Source of the DNA: Microlunatus capsulatus
GTDB taxonomy: Bacteria; Actinomycetota; Actinomycetes; Propionibacteriales; Propionibacteriaceae
Direction: 5' to 3'
Assembly: GCF_017876495.1 (NCBI RefSeq)
Contig: NZ_JAGIOB010000001.1
Location: forward strand, 2,542,001-2,606,000
Length of the DNA stretch: 64,000 nucleotides
The position numbers and the translations under genes were made by a program. Numbering within the stretch: position 1 is the stretch's first letter; the number at the start of each line of letters is the position of its first letter. This document shows positions 16,373 through 25,354 of the stretch, one piece after another. The notes beneath the pieces were generated by a model. That model was not told the origin of the DNA, did not search any database, and saw nothing but the letters and a program-made list of their open reading frames with translations.

Positions 16373-17187
16373 GCGACGCCGCTGCCCCCGGGCCCGCCGA
16401 CGACGGCTGGCGCCCGCGGCTGGTCGCGCTCGACGTGGACGGCACCGTCGTCGACCGGAACGGCGCCCTGCCCGGCGCGGTGAAGGACGCGATCGCCCTC
16501 GTCGTCGCCGCGGGGGTGCCCGTCGTCCTCTCCACCGGCCGCAGCTGGCACGGCACCCGCGACCTCGTCGACCTGCTGGGCCTGCCGCCCGGCCCCTCGG
16601 TCTGCTCGAACGGCGCGGTCATCGTCACCTACCCGCCGGAGGAGGTCGTCCAGGCCATCACCTTCGACCCGCGCGACGTCATCGACCGGGTGGAGGAGTT
16701 CGCGCCCGGCACGCTGATCGCCGTCGAGGAGGTCGGACGCGGCTACCGGCTCAACGGCCACTTCCCCGACGACGACCTGACCGGCGAGATGGTCATCCAG
16801 GACTCCCAGCAGCTCGGCGCTCAGCCGGTCACCCGGGTCATCCTGCGCGACCCGACGCGCTCGGCGGAGGACTTCATCTCCCTGGCCCAGCACCTCGGGC
16901 TCAACGGGGTGACCTACTTCGTCGGCTGGAGCGCCTGGCTCGACATCGCCCCCGAGGGCGTCAACAAGGCGACGGCGCTGGCCGAGGTGGCCGCCGGGTT
17001 CGGCCTGACCGCCGCCGACGTCATCGCCTTCGGCGACGGCCGCAACGACCTGGAGATGCTCCGCTGGGCCGGCCGCGGCGTCGCCATCGGCGATGCGCCG
17101 CCGGAGGTGCAGCAGGCGGCCGACGTCGTCACCGACACCTTCGCCGACGGCGGCCCGGTCGCCGAGCTCCGCCGCTGGTTCGGCTGA
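16369..17187 (+). CDS. HAD-superfamily hydrolase, Cof type
   Basis: 272 residues. Motif [15 protein letters not shown] holds the nucleophilic Asp and its partner; motif II is STGRSW; motif IV is [17 protein letters not shown] near the C-terminus; a C2-type cap lies between. Cof-type enzymes dephosphorylate sugar phosphates, flavin or pyridoxal phosphates; the substrate here is unknown. The ATG overlaps the serS stop (ATGA), so it is translated from the same message. Confidence 0.9.
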   Translation: MSDAAAPGPADDGWRPRLVALDVDGTVVDRNGALPGAVKDAIALVVAAGVPVVLSTGRSWHGTRDLVDLLGLPPGPSVCSNGAVIVTYPPEEVVQAITFDPRDVIDRVEEFAPGTLIAVEEVGRGYRLNGHFPDDDLTGEMVIQDSQQLGAQPVTRVILRDPTRSAEDFISLAQHLGLNGVTYFVGWSAWLDIAPEGVNKATALAEVAAGFGLTAADVIAFGDGRNDLEMLRWAGRGVAIGDAPPEVQQAADVVTDTFADGGPVAELRRWFG

Positions 17188-17191
17188 GCGC

Positions 17192-18739
17192 TCAGTCGTC
17201 CTCCGGCGCCGTCCCCCACGTCGGCCCCCGCGGGGCCAGGCCCGGACGCGCCGCCCAGCGCGGTGCTCCGTCCTCGTCGTCGATGTCGTCGTCGAGGTCG
17301 CGGTCCTCGTCGAGGTCGTCGTCCTCCGGGTCGTCGTCGCCGTAGGAGTGCCGCGCCCCGCCGAGCAGGCTGCGGGTGAGGGCCTCGGCGTCAGACAGCA
17401 TCTCCTCCAGCGCCCGGTCGAGGTCGGTGTCGACGGGTGCGCGGCCCTCCTGGGCGGCGACCAGCACGGTGCGCCGGACGGCCTCCTTCGCGAACGAGGC
17501 CGTCACCCCCTCGGTCCGCTCGGCCGCCGCATCGAGCGCCGTCGCGGTGACGCTGCCGGCCTCGACCAGCCCGGCGCCGTAGAGCCCGAACAGCCGCCGC
17601 CGGCCCTCCAGGTCGGGCTTGGCGATCTCGACGGCGAGGTCGACGCGGCCGGGCCGCTCCACCAGGGCGCGCTCCAGCAGGTCGGCCCGGTTCGTGGTGA
17701 GGACGAAGGTGATGTCCGCGTCGGGGGCCAGCCCGTCCATCGCCTCGAGCATCTCGAACAGGGCGGCACGGGTGTCCCCGCCGCGGTGCTCGGCGACGAG
17801 GTCGCAGTCCTCCAGCACGACGAGCGCGGGCTGCGCCGCCCGGGCGAGGTCGGTCGCCGTCCGCAGCAGCCCGAGGGTCTGGCCGGACAGCAGGACCGCG
17901 GTGGTGCCGGGCGTCCGGCTGAGCAGGTGGCGCACCAGGTGCGTCTTGCCGGTCCCGGGCGGCCCGTAGAGCAGGACGCCGCGCTTGAGGTGCTGGCCGG
18001 CGGCGCGCAGGGCGTCGCGGTGCTCGCCGAGGCCGACGACGTGCCGGGCCACCCGGTCCAGCACCCCCGGCGGCAGCACGACCTGCTCCGCCGGGAGGTC
18101 GGGCCGGACGCGGAAGGAGAGGGTGGCGCCCGGCGAGTGGTAGTCGAAGGCGTCGGCGGCGAAGGAGACCACCTGGCCGCGCAGGATGCTGCGCCGCGAC
18201 ATCTCGGCCCGGACGCGGAGCATGAACTCCTCGACCACCGAGGGGTCGGCGGCCAGCAGCTCGAGGGTGTAGCTCTGCCGGTCGTAGTCCTGGTTGGCGG
18301 CCCGCTGCAGCCAGACGAGCGGCCGACCCGCCAGCTCGACCAGGCCGATGCCGAGGACCACGACCCGGCGGTCGCTGGCCGGGCCGGTCGGCATCCGCCG
18401 GTAGCTGACGGCACCGGGGCTGAACGGGTAGTGGCTGCGGACCAGGTACTCGGTGAAGCCCTCGACGTGGCCCCGGTCGACGCCGTGGACGCCGATCCGC
18501 TCGCCGCCGAGGTCGGCCAGCAGGAACTCCAGGGCCAGGTCGAGGTCGACCACCTGGTGCTCGGGGACGGTCTCGACGACCGGCTCCACGGTGGTCGGGT
18601 CGGCGCCCAGGAAGTCCCGCACGCGGACCCCGAGCTCGGTCAGCTCCTCGGTCGCGGCCTCGTCCTCGTCGGCGATCTTCTCCATCGCCCGCACGAAGCG
18701 GGTGAAGGAGCGGGCGAAGGCGCGGGTCTCGTCGTCCAC
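17192..18739 (-). CDS. AAA family ATPase with acidic tail
   Basis: 515 residues. The N-terminal 230 residues carry no family I can name. The AAA module starts near residue 235: GVLLYGPPGTGKTHLVRHLL (Walker A), ALVVLEDCDLVAEHRGG (Walker B), FVLTTNRADLLERAL (sensor 1) and ERPGRVD (arginine finger region). After the lid comes a very acidic segment (GDDDPEDDDLDEDRDLDDD) and a short Pro/Arg tail. GTG at 18739 has a GAGGAGG ribosome site and a TACGGT -10 about 30 nt upstream. Substrate unknown; single-AAA proteins of this kind often remodel protein complexes. Confidence 0.85.
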   Translation of the reverse strand: MDDETRAFARSFTRFVRAMEKIADEDEAATEELTELGVRVRDFLGADPTTVEPVVETVPEHQVVDLDLALEFLLADLGGERIGVHGVDRGHVEGFTEYLVRSHYPFSPGAVSYRRMPTGPASDRRVVVLGIGLVELAGRPLVWLQRAANQDYDRQSYTLELLAADPSVVEEFMLRVRAEMSRRSILRGQVVSFAADAFDYHSPGATLSFRVRPDLPAEQVVLPPGVLDRVARHVVGLGEHRDALRAAGQHLKRGVLLYGPPGTGKTHLVRHLLSRTPGTTAVLLSGQTLGLLRTATDLARAAQPALVVLEDCDLVAEHRGGDTRAALFEMLEAMDGLAPDADITFVLTTNRADLLERALVERPGRVDLAVEIAKPDLEGRRRLFGLYGAGLVEAGSVTATALDAAAERTEGVTASFAKEAVRRTVLVAAQEGRAPVDTDLDRALEEMLSDAEALTRSLLGGARHSYGDDDPEDDDLDEDRDLDDDIDDEDGAPRWAARPGLAPRGPTWGTAPEDD

Positions 18740-18786
18740 GGGTCCTCCTCGTCGGGGACCCTCACCGTAGACCGTGCCGCGGGGGC

Positions 18787-19410
18787 TCAGGCGGCGTGCT
18801 GGTGGCCGCGCGGGGCGGGGCGGGTGACGGCGAGGGTGGCCTCGAGGACCTGGCGGCGGCTGGGCCGGACGGCGACGGGCCGGGGAGCGCTGGGCTGGTT
18901 GCGCTCGCGGCGCAGGTGACGCTTCACCGTCGACAGCGAGCAGCCGAGCCGGACGGCGAGGACCTCGAGCGTCTCGTCGGGGTGCGCGGCCCGGACCCGC
19001 AGCACCTCGTCGTGGTCGACGGGCCGGCTGCCGCCCAGCACGCCGGCGAGGGTGTCGAAGTCCTCCGGCTGGACGACGACGCCGAGCCGGCGGCGGATCT
19101 CGACGCGCTGGCGGGCGGTGGTGCCGCCGACGTAGCCGGCGACGTCGTGCTCGACGACCGCGCGGTAGAGGCAGTCGACCACGAGCGGGCAGGACTGGCA
19201 GGCGTCCTGCGCGTCGGCGACGAGGTCGGCGTAGCGGCGGCGGTCCTGCGCCGGGGCGCCCGTGGCGGGCGGCTCCTCCAGCAGCGGGTCCTGGAACACC
19301 CGGGGCGACGAGGCGCAGACGGGTGCGGCGGCGCGGGCGGGGGCGGCGGGAGCGGCGGTGCCCGGGCGGGGGAGCGGGGAGGTGCGGCGAGGGGCGAGCG
19401 TGGTGGTCAT
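18787..19410 (-). CDS. WhiB-family Fe-S regulator with C-terminal helix-turn-helix
   Basis: 207 residues. Four Cys (32, 71, 74, 80; CX38CX2CX5C) and GYVGGTTARQRVEIR match the WhiB cluster and the G-(V/I)-G-G turn. After it, residues 115-165 form an extra HTH-like segment (DEVLRVRAAHPDETLEVLAV, then LGCSLSTVKRHLRR), which standard 80-120-residue WhiB proteins lack. The tail is basic. ATG at 19410 has GGGAG upstream. WhiB proteins bind sigma-A and sense redox or nitric oxide; the added HTH suggests independent DNA contact, which is inference. Confidence 0.82.
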   Translation of the reverse strand: MTTTLAPRRTSPLPRPGTAAPAAPARAAAPVCASSPRVFQDPLLEEPPATGAPAQDRRRYADLVADAQDACQSCPLVVDCLYRAVVEHDVAGYVGGTTARQRVEIRRRLGVVVQPEDFDTLAGVLGGSRPVDHDEVLRVRAAHPDETLEVLAVRLGCSLSTVKRHLRRERNQPSAPRPVAVRPSRRQVLEATLAVTRPAPRGHQHAA

Positions 19411-19497
19411 GGACGGCTCCCGAGGTGTCGTGGTTGTTCGGCCTCGGGTGGGACGGGGTGCCGCGGCGTCCGGTTCCGTCCGCGCGCAGGTTTTCTC

Positions 19498-20631
19498 CTA
19501 GCGCGGCGCGCGGGCGGCGGCGATGGCCCGCACCGCCTTGGAGATCGGGACGGGCGGGCGGCCGGCCAGGATCCGGAACTGGTCGGAGCGGGTGGACCGC
19601 GCGGCGTAGAAGCGCTGCACCAGGGCCGGGTCCAGGCGGTAGAAGCGCTGCAGCACCTGGTAGCGCTCGGTGGGCTCGGCGGCGCCGAACAGCATGGTGT
19701 CGAGCAACCGGTAGAAGCCGCGCTCGCGCCAGGTGCGGGCGGCGTGCTCGTGGGTCAGACGCAGCAGGGCCGGGTGCGAGAGGTCGTCGGCCGCGGCCAC
19801 CAGGCCGGCCAGCCGGATCGCGTCGGGCAGGGAGTAGCCGGTGGTGGGGTGGAACAGGCCGGCCCGCATGCCCGCCTTGGCCAGCTCGATGCCGGTCGAG
19901 GCCCAGTAGCGCTCGAAGTCCCCGCTGACGACGACGGGCAGCACGCCGCTCTCGGTGCGGCTGGTGCGCTCGACCGGCCAGCCCTTCGCCGCGGCGTACG
20001 CCGCGATCCGGCGCTGCAGGTCGCGGACGTCGAGGTCGGGGGAGTCGCTGTAGTAGGTGTCCTCGACGAACAGCTCGTGCGGCCCGAACGGCAGCAGGTA
20101 GACGAACCGGTAGCCGTCGCGCTGCTCCACCGTCGCGTCCATGACGACCGGGTGGGCGACGCCGTGCGGCGCGGTGGTGTGCAGGACCTGGCCGACGAAC
20201 TTCTGGTAGCCGAGCCGCAGCAGGCCGAGGTCGCCGGGCCCCCGGGCGTCCAGCACGGCGCCGGTGCGCAGGGTCCGGCCGTCGTGCAGCCGGACCCGGT
20301 CGGGCCGGGCCTCGGCGACCCGGCCGCGGACGACGGCGCCCGCCGGCAGCCGGGCGTGCACGACCTCGGCCAGCCGCTCGGAGGTGATGCTGCGGTACGG
20401 CGCGTGCAGCTCGCGGGCGAAGCCGGGGAAGGAGACGTCGTAGGCGTCCCAGCGGTGGCTGATCAGCGGCTCGACGAGCCACTCGTCCCCGTCGTCGACG
20501 TCGGCGGCGAAGTGCGACCAGACGTGGTTGCCGCCGACCCGGTCCTGCTCGACGACGGCCAGCCGCAGGTCCGGGTGCCGGGCGGCCACCGCGAGCGCGA
20601 CCAGCCCGCCCGCCAGGCCGCCGCCCAGCAC
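19498..20631 (-). CDS. crtY: Lycopene beta-cyclase (CrtY type), start uncertain
   Basis: Flavoprotein that cyclises the ends of lycopene in carotenoid synthesis. 377 residues from GTG 20631. Seen: LGGGLAGGLVAL (FAD Rossmann turn), VVEQDRVGGNHVWSHF, LLPFGPHELFVEDTYYSD and GLFHPTTGYSLPDAIRLAG, all characteristic of CrtY. The GTG start cuts into the first beta strand; the reading frame upstream reads EVDLAV in frame, which completes it, but no ATG, GTG or TTG exists between there and the preceding stop region. A rare start or a small sequence error is possible. No other carotenoid genes are in the window. Confidence 0.85.
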   Translation of the reverse strand: MLGGGLAGGLVALAVAARHPDLRLAVVEQDRVGGNHVWSHFAADVDDGDEWLVEPLISHRWDAYDVSFPGFARELHAPYRSITSERLAEVVHARLPAGAVVRGRVAEARPDRVRLHDGRTLRTGAVLDARGPGDLGLLRLGYQKFVGQVLHTTAPHGVAHPVVMDATVEQRDGYRFVYLLPFGPHELFVEDTYYSDSPDLDVRDLQRRIAAYAAAKGWPVERTSRTESGVLPVVVSGDFERYWASTGIELAKAGMRAGLFHPTTGYSLPDAIRLAGLVAAADDLSHPALLRLTHEHAARTWRERGFYRLLDTMLFGAAEPTERYQVLQRFYRLDPALVQRFYAARSTRSDQFRILAGRPPVPISKAVRAIAAARAPR

Positions 20632-20683
20632 GGCGAGGTCGACCTCGCGGTCCTCGTGCCCGTCCTCCCCGCGGCGCTCGGGG

Positions 20684-21283
20684 TCAGAGATACATGCCCC
20701 CGCTGCCGCCCCCGGCCGGTCCCTCGGGGCCGACCGGTCCGCGACCCGCGGGCAGGGCGCGGCGCATCTGCTCCAGCTGGGCGCGCGCGGCCATCTGCTG
20801 GGCGAACAGCGCGGTCTGGATGCCGTGGAAGAGGCCCTCGAGCCAGCCGACCAGCTGCGCCTGGGCGATCCGGAGCTCGGCCTCGGTCGGGGTCTCCTCG
20901 GCGCTGAAGGGCAGCGCGATCCGGTCCAGCTCCTCCACGAGCTCGGGCGCGAGGCCCTCCTTGAGTTCGGCGATGGACGCCGTGTGGATGGTGGCCAGGC
21001 GCGAGCGGCTGGCCTCGTCCAGCGGCGCGGCCTTCACCTCGTCGAGCAGCTGGCGGATCATGTTGCCGATCCGCATCACCTTGGCGGGCTGCTCCACCAT
21101 GTCGGTCACCGACGTGGGCGAGTGCTCGGCCGGGGCGCCGGCGCGCTCCGCCGGCGGGCCCTCGACGGCCATCGCCTGGGGCGTCACGACGAAGACGCGG
21201 CCGTCCTCGGTGGCCCCCGCCACGGCCTGCCCGCCCGGTCCGCCGTCGCCGTCCTGGCCGTCCTCGCTCTGCTGGCTGGTCAT
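20684..21283 (-). CDS. bpa: Bacterial proteasome activator (Bpa/PafE)
   Basis: 199 residues. The central helical region (VTDMVEQPAKVMRIGNMIRQ to about residue 170) is the four-helix-bundle core of the Bpa family, which forms a dodecameric ring that opens the 20S proteasome without ATP. The extreme C-terminus, GGMYL, is an HbYX-like motif whose Tyr is next to last, as needed for docking into the proteasome alpha ring; a flexible Gly/Pro linker precedes it. A TAGGAT hexamer lies 6 nt before the ATG. The proteasome genes themselves are not in this window. Confidence 0.9.
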   Translation of the reverse strand: MTSQQSEDGQDGDGGPGGQAVAGATEDGRVFVVTPQAMAVEGPPAERAGAPAEHSPTSVTDMVEQPAKVMRIGNMIRQLLDEVKAAPLDEASRSRLATIHTASIAELKEGLAPELVEELDRIALPFSAEETPTEAELRIAQAQLVGWLEGLFHGIQTALFAQQMAARAQLEQMRRALPAGRGPVGPEGPAGGGSGGMYL

Positions 21284-21289
21284 GGGTCG

Positions 21290-21295
21290 ATCCTA
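21290..21295 (-). promoter_or_regulatory. Leaderless -10 element of bpa
   Basis: On the minus strand TAGGAT, then 6 nt, then ATG at 21283. Confidence 0.5.
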
Positions 21296-21392
21296 GGTGC
21301 GGCCGCTGACAGCGCGGCGGCCACCCGGAGCCCGCGCGGCCGCGCGAAACCGGGTGGAGACTGTCAGGGGCGCACCCTAGGCTGAGCCGGTC

Positions 21393-23354
21393 ATGCAAGA
21401 CTTCCCGCCGGTCGTCCCGGACTTCGAGGACACGGCGGCCACCCCCACCCCGCGGGCCCTGGCCGACGTGCGTCCCCGCGCACCCCGTCCCGCGCGCAGC
21501 CGCGGTGACTTCTCCCACCCCGACACCCGCAGCCCCAGCCGCTTCCTGCTCTGGCTGCTGCGCCAGCAGCGCTCGGCGGTCGTCGTCCTCACCGGGGTGA
21601 CGGTGCTCCAGTGGCTGCCCGGCGCCGTCGGGCCCTACGTCGTCGGGCGGATCATCGACGACGGCATCACCGCCCGGGACCTCGACGTCGTCGTCCGGCT
21701 CTGCCTGGTGCTGCTGGGCCTGGTCCTGGTCGGCGCCGCCTCCGGCGTCCTCAGCCACACCCTCATCGTCCGCACCTGGCTGGTGGCGATGTACGGCAGC
21801 ATCAAGCTGGTCACCCGCAAGGTCGCGCAGATGGGGCACGTGCTGCCCCAGCGGACGCCGACGGGCGAGGTGCTCAGCGTGGCCTCCGGCGACGCCGACC
21901 AGTTCGGCGGCCTCAACGAGCTGCTGGCCAACCTGGCCGGCGCCGTCGTCGCCTACCTGGTCATCGCGGGCCTGGTGCTCTCGACCTCCTGGCAGCTCGG
22001 CGTGGTCGTGCTGGTCGCGGCCCCGCTGATCGTCGTCTTCGCCCTGCCGCTGCTCAAGCCGCTGCAGCGCCGGCAGGAGGCCGAGCGCTCGCGCTCCTCC
22101 GACCTCACCTCGCTGGCCACCGACATCGTCGCCGGCCTGCGGATCCTGCGGGGGATCGGCGGCGAGCAGACGTTCGCCCGCAACTACGCCGCGCAGTCCC
22201 AGCTCACCCGCGCCGCCGGGCTGTCGGCCGGGCGCTGGCAGGCCGCCGTCGACGCCACCAGCGTCCTGTTCTCGGGCCTGTTCCTCGTCGCGCTCACCTG
22301 GCTGGGCGCCCGGCAGGTCGTCTCCGGCCAGCTGAGCGTCGGCCAGCTCGTCAGCTTCTTCGGCTACGCCGTGTTCATGGTGTGGCCCATCCAGACCTTC
22401 TTCCAGTCGACGCAGAAGTGGGTCCGCTGCCTGGTCTCGGCGCGCAAGGCCATCGCCGTCTTCGAGCAGCAGCCGCCGTGGACGCCGCCGGCCGAGCCGC
22501 TGCGGCTGCCGGCCGACGGCGCGCTGCACGACCGCCGCTCCGGGTTCACCGCCCGCCCGGGCGAGCTGACGCTGGTCGTGTCCGCGCTGCCGGACGACTC
22601 CGCCGCCCTGGCCGACCGGCTGGGCCGGTACCTGCCCGCCGAGTACGAGCCGGTCGGCCTCGACGTCGAGGGCGTCAAGGGCCGGGCCGCCAAGCGGGCC
22701 CGCGCGCAGCAGCAGGCCGACCGGGCCCGGCTGGCCGAGCGCGACCGCGTGCTGGCCTCGGGCAGCTGGGGCGTCAGCCTCGGCCCCGTCGACCTGGCCG
22801 ACGTACCGCTGGCCGAGGTCCGCCGCACCGTCCTGGTCAGCGACGCCGCCAGCCAGGTCTTCGCCGGCACCCTGCAGGAGCTCGTCGACCCGCACGACCG
22901 GCTGACCCGCGAGCAGGCCGAGGCCGTGCTGCACGCCGCGGCGGCCGAGGACGTGTTCGAGGGGCTCCCCGGCGGCTGGCAGGGCACGATCGACGAGCGC
23001 GGCCGCGGCCTGTCCGGCGGCCAGCGCCAGCGGCTGGTGCTGGCCCGGGCGCTGGGCCTCGACCCCGCCGTCCTCGTCCTGGTCGAGCCGACGTCCGCCG
23101 TCGACGCGCACACCGAGGCGCTGATCGCCAGCCGGCTGGCGGCGCACCGCCGCGGCCGGACCACCGTCGTCACCAGCGTCTCCCCGCTGCTGCTGCACCA
23201 CGCCGACCGGGTCGCCTACCTGGAGGACGGCGTCGTCGCGGCCAGCGGCACCCACGAGGAGCTGCTGGACGGCTCGCCCGGCTACCGCTCCGTGGTGGCC
23301 CGGGCCCTGGACGAGGCCGCCGAGCAGGCCTCCGGCGTGGGGGAGGGACGATGA
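21393..23354 (+). CDS. ABC exporter half-transporter with degenerate Walker A
   Basis: 653 residues: an about 50-residue soluble start, a six-helix ABC exporter membrane domain (residues 50-330) and a nucleotide-binding domain. The Walker A loop is missing: the position after FTARPGELTLVV reads SALPDDSAALAD instead of GXXGXGKST. The signature LSGGQRQRLVLARALG and Walker B VLVLVEPTSAVD are intact. A charged insert (KGRAAKRARAQQQADRARLA) sits in the NBD. It overlaps the next gene (ATGA), which has the complementary defect, so the two form a heterodimer with one competent ATP site. Substrate unknown. Confidence 0.88.
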   Translation: MQDFPPVVPDFEDTAATPTPRALADVRPRAPRPARSRGDFSHPDTRSPSRFLLWLLRQQRSAVVVLTGVTVLQWLPGAVGPYVVGRIIDDGITARDLDVVVRLCLVLLGLVLVGAASGVLSHTLIVRTWLVAMYGSIKLVTRKVAQMGHVLPQRTPTGEVLSVASGDADQFGGLNELLANLAGAVVAYLVIAGLVLSTSWQLGVVVLVAAPLIVVFALPLLKPLQRRQEAERSRSSDLTSLATDIVAGLRILRGIGGEQTFARNYAAQSQLTRAAGLSAGRWQAAVDATSVLFSGLFLVALTWLGARQVVSGQLSVGQLVSFFGYAVFMVWPIQTFFQSTQKWVRCLVSARKAIAVFEQQPPWTPPAEPLRLPADGALHDRRSGFTARPGELTLVVSALPDDSAALADRLGRYLPAEYEPVGLDVEGVKGRAAKRARAQQQADRARLAERDRVLASGSWGVSLGPVDLADVPLAEVRRTVLVSDAASQVFAGTLQELVDPHDRLTREQAEAVLHAAAAEDVFEGLPGGWQGTIDERGRGLSGGQRQRLVLARALGLDPAVLVLVEPTSAVDAHTEALIASRLAAHRRGRTTVVTSVSPLLLHHADRVAYLEDGVVAASGTHEELLDGSPGYRSVVARALDEAAEQASGVGEGR

Positions 23355-25279
23355 CCGACCTGACCACCCAGCTCGAGGGCTCGGCCGAGACGTGGCGGAC
23401 CGGCACCCCGGCGCCCGTCGTCCCGCCCGTGCTGGAGCCGCCGTACCGCGGCGCCCCGCGCGAGCGGCTGCGGGCCTGGCGCGCCCGGCACCTGGCCCGC
23501 GAGGAGCGGGCGGAGGAGTACTACCGCGGCTCCCGCCGGCCGGCCCGCGCGCTGCCGGTGGCCGGCAGCTCCGACGTCGTCGCCTTCCTCCGCGACCTGT
23601 TCACCAGCCGGCGGTTCCTCGTCGTCGCGCTGCTCGTGCTGCACGCCCTGGCCGCCCTCGCCGGGCTGGTGGTGCCGCGGATCCTCGGCACGCTCGTCGA
23701 CGCCGCCGGGGCCGGCGGCTCGCTGGCCGACCGGCTGGACGGGCTGGCGCTCGCCGTCGTCGCCGTCGTGCTCACCCAGGCCCTCCTGACCTTCCTGGCC
23801 CTGCGCACCTCGGTCCGCTTCGGCCAGGACCTGCTGGCCGAGGCGCGCGAGTACGTGGTCCGGACCGTCCTGCGGCTGCCGCTGGGCCGGGTCGAGAGCG
23901 CGAGCTCGGGCGACCTCGTCACCCGCGTCACCCGCGACGTGCACACGATGAGCGAGTCGGTCCGCTTCGGCCTGCCCGAGGCGATCATCGCGGCGATGAC
24001 GACGGTGCTGACCGTCGTGGCCATGGTGCTGAACTCGTGGCTGCTGGCCCTGCCGCTGCTGGTGAGCATGCCGCTGCTGTGGTTCTCCACCCGGCGCTAC
24101 CTGGCCCGCGCGCCGAAGGGCTACATCACCGAGGGCGGCACCTACTCCCGGATCAACACCACCCTCACCGAGACGGTCGAGGGCGCCCGGACCGTCGAGT
24201 CGCTGGGCCTGCAGGAGGGCCGGACCCGGCGGGGCGACGACGACATCGCCGTCTCCTCCCAGGCCGAGCGCTACACGATGGCGCTGCGCAACCTGCTGTT
24301 CGGCGTGCTCGGCATCGCCTTCGACACCCCGCAGGTGCTGGTGCTGCTCGTCGGTGCCGTCGGCTACGTCAACGGGCTGGTCAGCCTCGGCCAGATCACC
24401 ACCGCCGTGCTCTACGTCCAGGCCCTCATCGAGCCGTTGGAGCGGCTGATCCGCAACGTCGACCGCCTCCAGGTGGGCGTCGCCTCGACGGCCCGCCTGC
24501 TCGGCATCGCGACAGTGCCGCAGGACCGCGAGCCCGGCGACGAGCTGCCGCTGGGCAACCACCTCGTCGGCCGCGACCTGCGCTTCGCCTACCGCGAGGG
24601 CCACGACGTGCTGCACGGCGTCGACCTCGACCTGCGGCCGGGGGAGCGGCTCGCCGTCGTCGGCCCCAGCGGCTCGGGCAAGTCGACGCTGGGCCGGCTG
24701 CTGGCCGGCATCAACGGCCCGCGGACCGGCTCGGTCACCGTCGGCGACGTCGAGCTGACGGCGCTGCCGCTGGACGTCATGCGCACCCAGGTGGCCCTGG
24801 TCACCCAGGAGCACCACGTCTTCGTCGGCACCGTCCGGGACAACATCATCCTGGCCCGCGAGACCTCGACCGACGAGACCGTGGTCGAGGCCCTGCGCAC
24901 CGTCGACGCCTGGGACTGGGTGGAGCGGCTGCCGCGCGGCCTCGACACCCTGCTGGGGGCCGGGCACCAGAAGCTGACGCCGGCGCAGGCGCAGCAGATC
25001 GCGCTGGCCCGGCTGGTGGTGGCCGACCCGCACACCCTGGTGCTGGACGAGGCTACGTCGCTGATCGACCCGCGGACGGCGCGGCACCTCGAGGGATCGA
25101 TGGCGGCGCTGCTCGACGACCGCACCGTCGTGGCCATCGCGCACCGGCTGCACACCGCGCACGACGCCGACCGGATCGCCGTGGTCATCGACGGCCGGAT
25201 CGCCGAGCTGGGCAGCCACGACGAGCTGGTCGAGGCCGACGGCGAGTACGCGCGGCTGTGGCGGGCCTGGACGTCCTGA
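23351..25279 (+). CDS. ABC exporter half-transporter with degenerate signature motif
   Basis: 642 residues, same architecture as its upstream partner: an about 85-residue soluble N-terminus with many Arg/Glu, six membrane helices, then an NBD from about residue 400. Walker A (VVGPSGSGKSTLGRLLAG), Q-loop and Walker B (TLVLDEATSLID) are intact. The signature is KLTPAQAQQIALAR instead of LSGGQ. The usable site would pair this Walker A with the LSGGQ of the partner. Start ATG overlaps the upstream stop, so the subunits are translationally coupled in equal amounts. Confidence 0.9.
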   Translation: MTDLTTQLEGSAETWRTGTPAPVVPPVLEPPYRGAPRERLRAWRARHLAREERAEEYYRGSRRPARALPVAGSSDVVAFLRDLFTSRRFLVVALLVLHALAALAGLVVPRILGTLVDAAGAGGSLADRLDGLALAVVAVVLTQALLTFLALRTSVRFGQDLLAEAREYVVRTVLRLPLGRVESASSGDLVTRVTRDVHTMSESVRFGLPEAIIAAMTTVLTVVAMVLNSWLLALPLLVSMPLLWFSTRRYLARAPKGYITEGGTYSRINTTLTETVEGARTVESLGLQEGRTRRGDDDIAVSSQAERYTMALRNLLFGVLGIAFDTPQVLVLLVGAVGYVNGLVSLGQITTAVLYVQALIEPLERLIRNVDRLQVGVASTARLLGIATVPQDREPGDELPLGNHLVGRDLRFAYREGHDVLHGVDLDLRPGERLAVVGPSGSGKSTLGRLLAGINGPRTGSVTVGDVELTALPLDVMRTQVALVTQEHHVFVGTVRDNIILARETSTDETVVEALRTVDAWDWVERLPRGLDTLLGAGHQKLTPAQAQQIALARLVVADPHTLVLDEATSLIDPRTARHLEGSMAALLDDRTVVAIAHRLHTAHDADRIAVVIDGRIAELGSHDELVEADGEYARLWRAWTS

Positions 25280-25354
25280 CCGCGGCGGTTTGAGCGGCGT
25301 CCCGGCCGGGCACTGGTGCTCCCCGGGACAGCAGGCGTGAGTGGGAGGCGACGG

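Noticed and set aside
20463-23255. Very long minus-strand open frame opposite the first ABC transporter gene
   Set aside because: Composition is Gln/Arg/Gly/Asp-rich without domains, and it is the antisense shadow of well-supported genes; long shadow frames are expected at this GC content.
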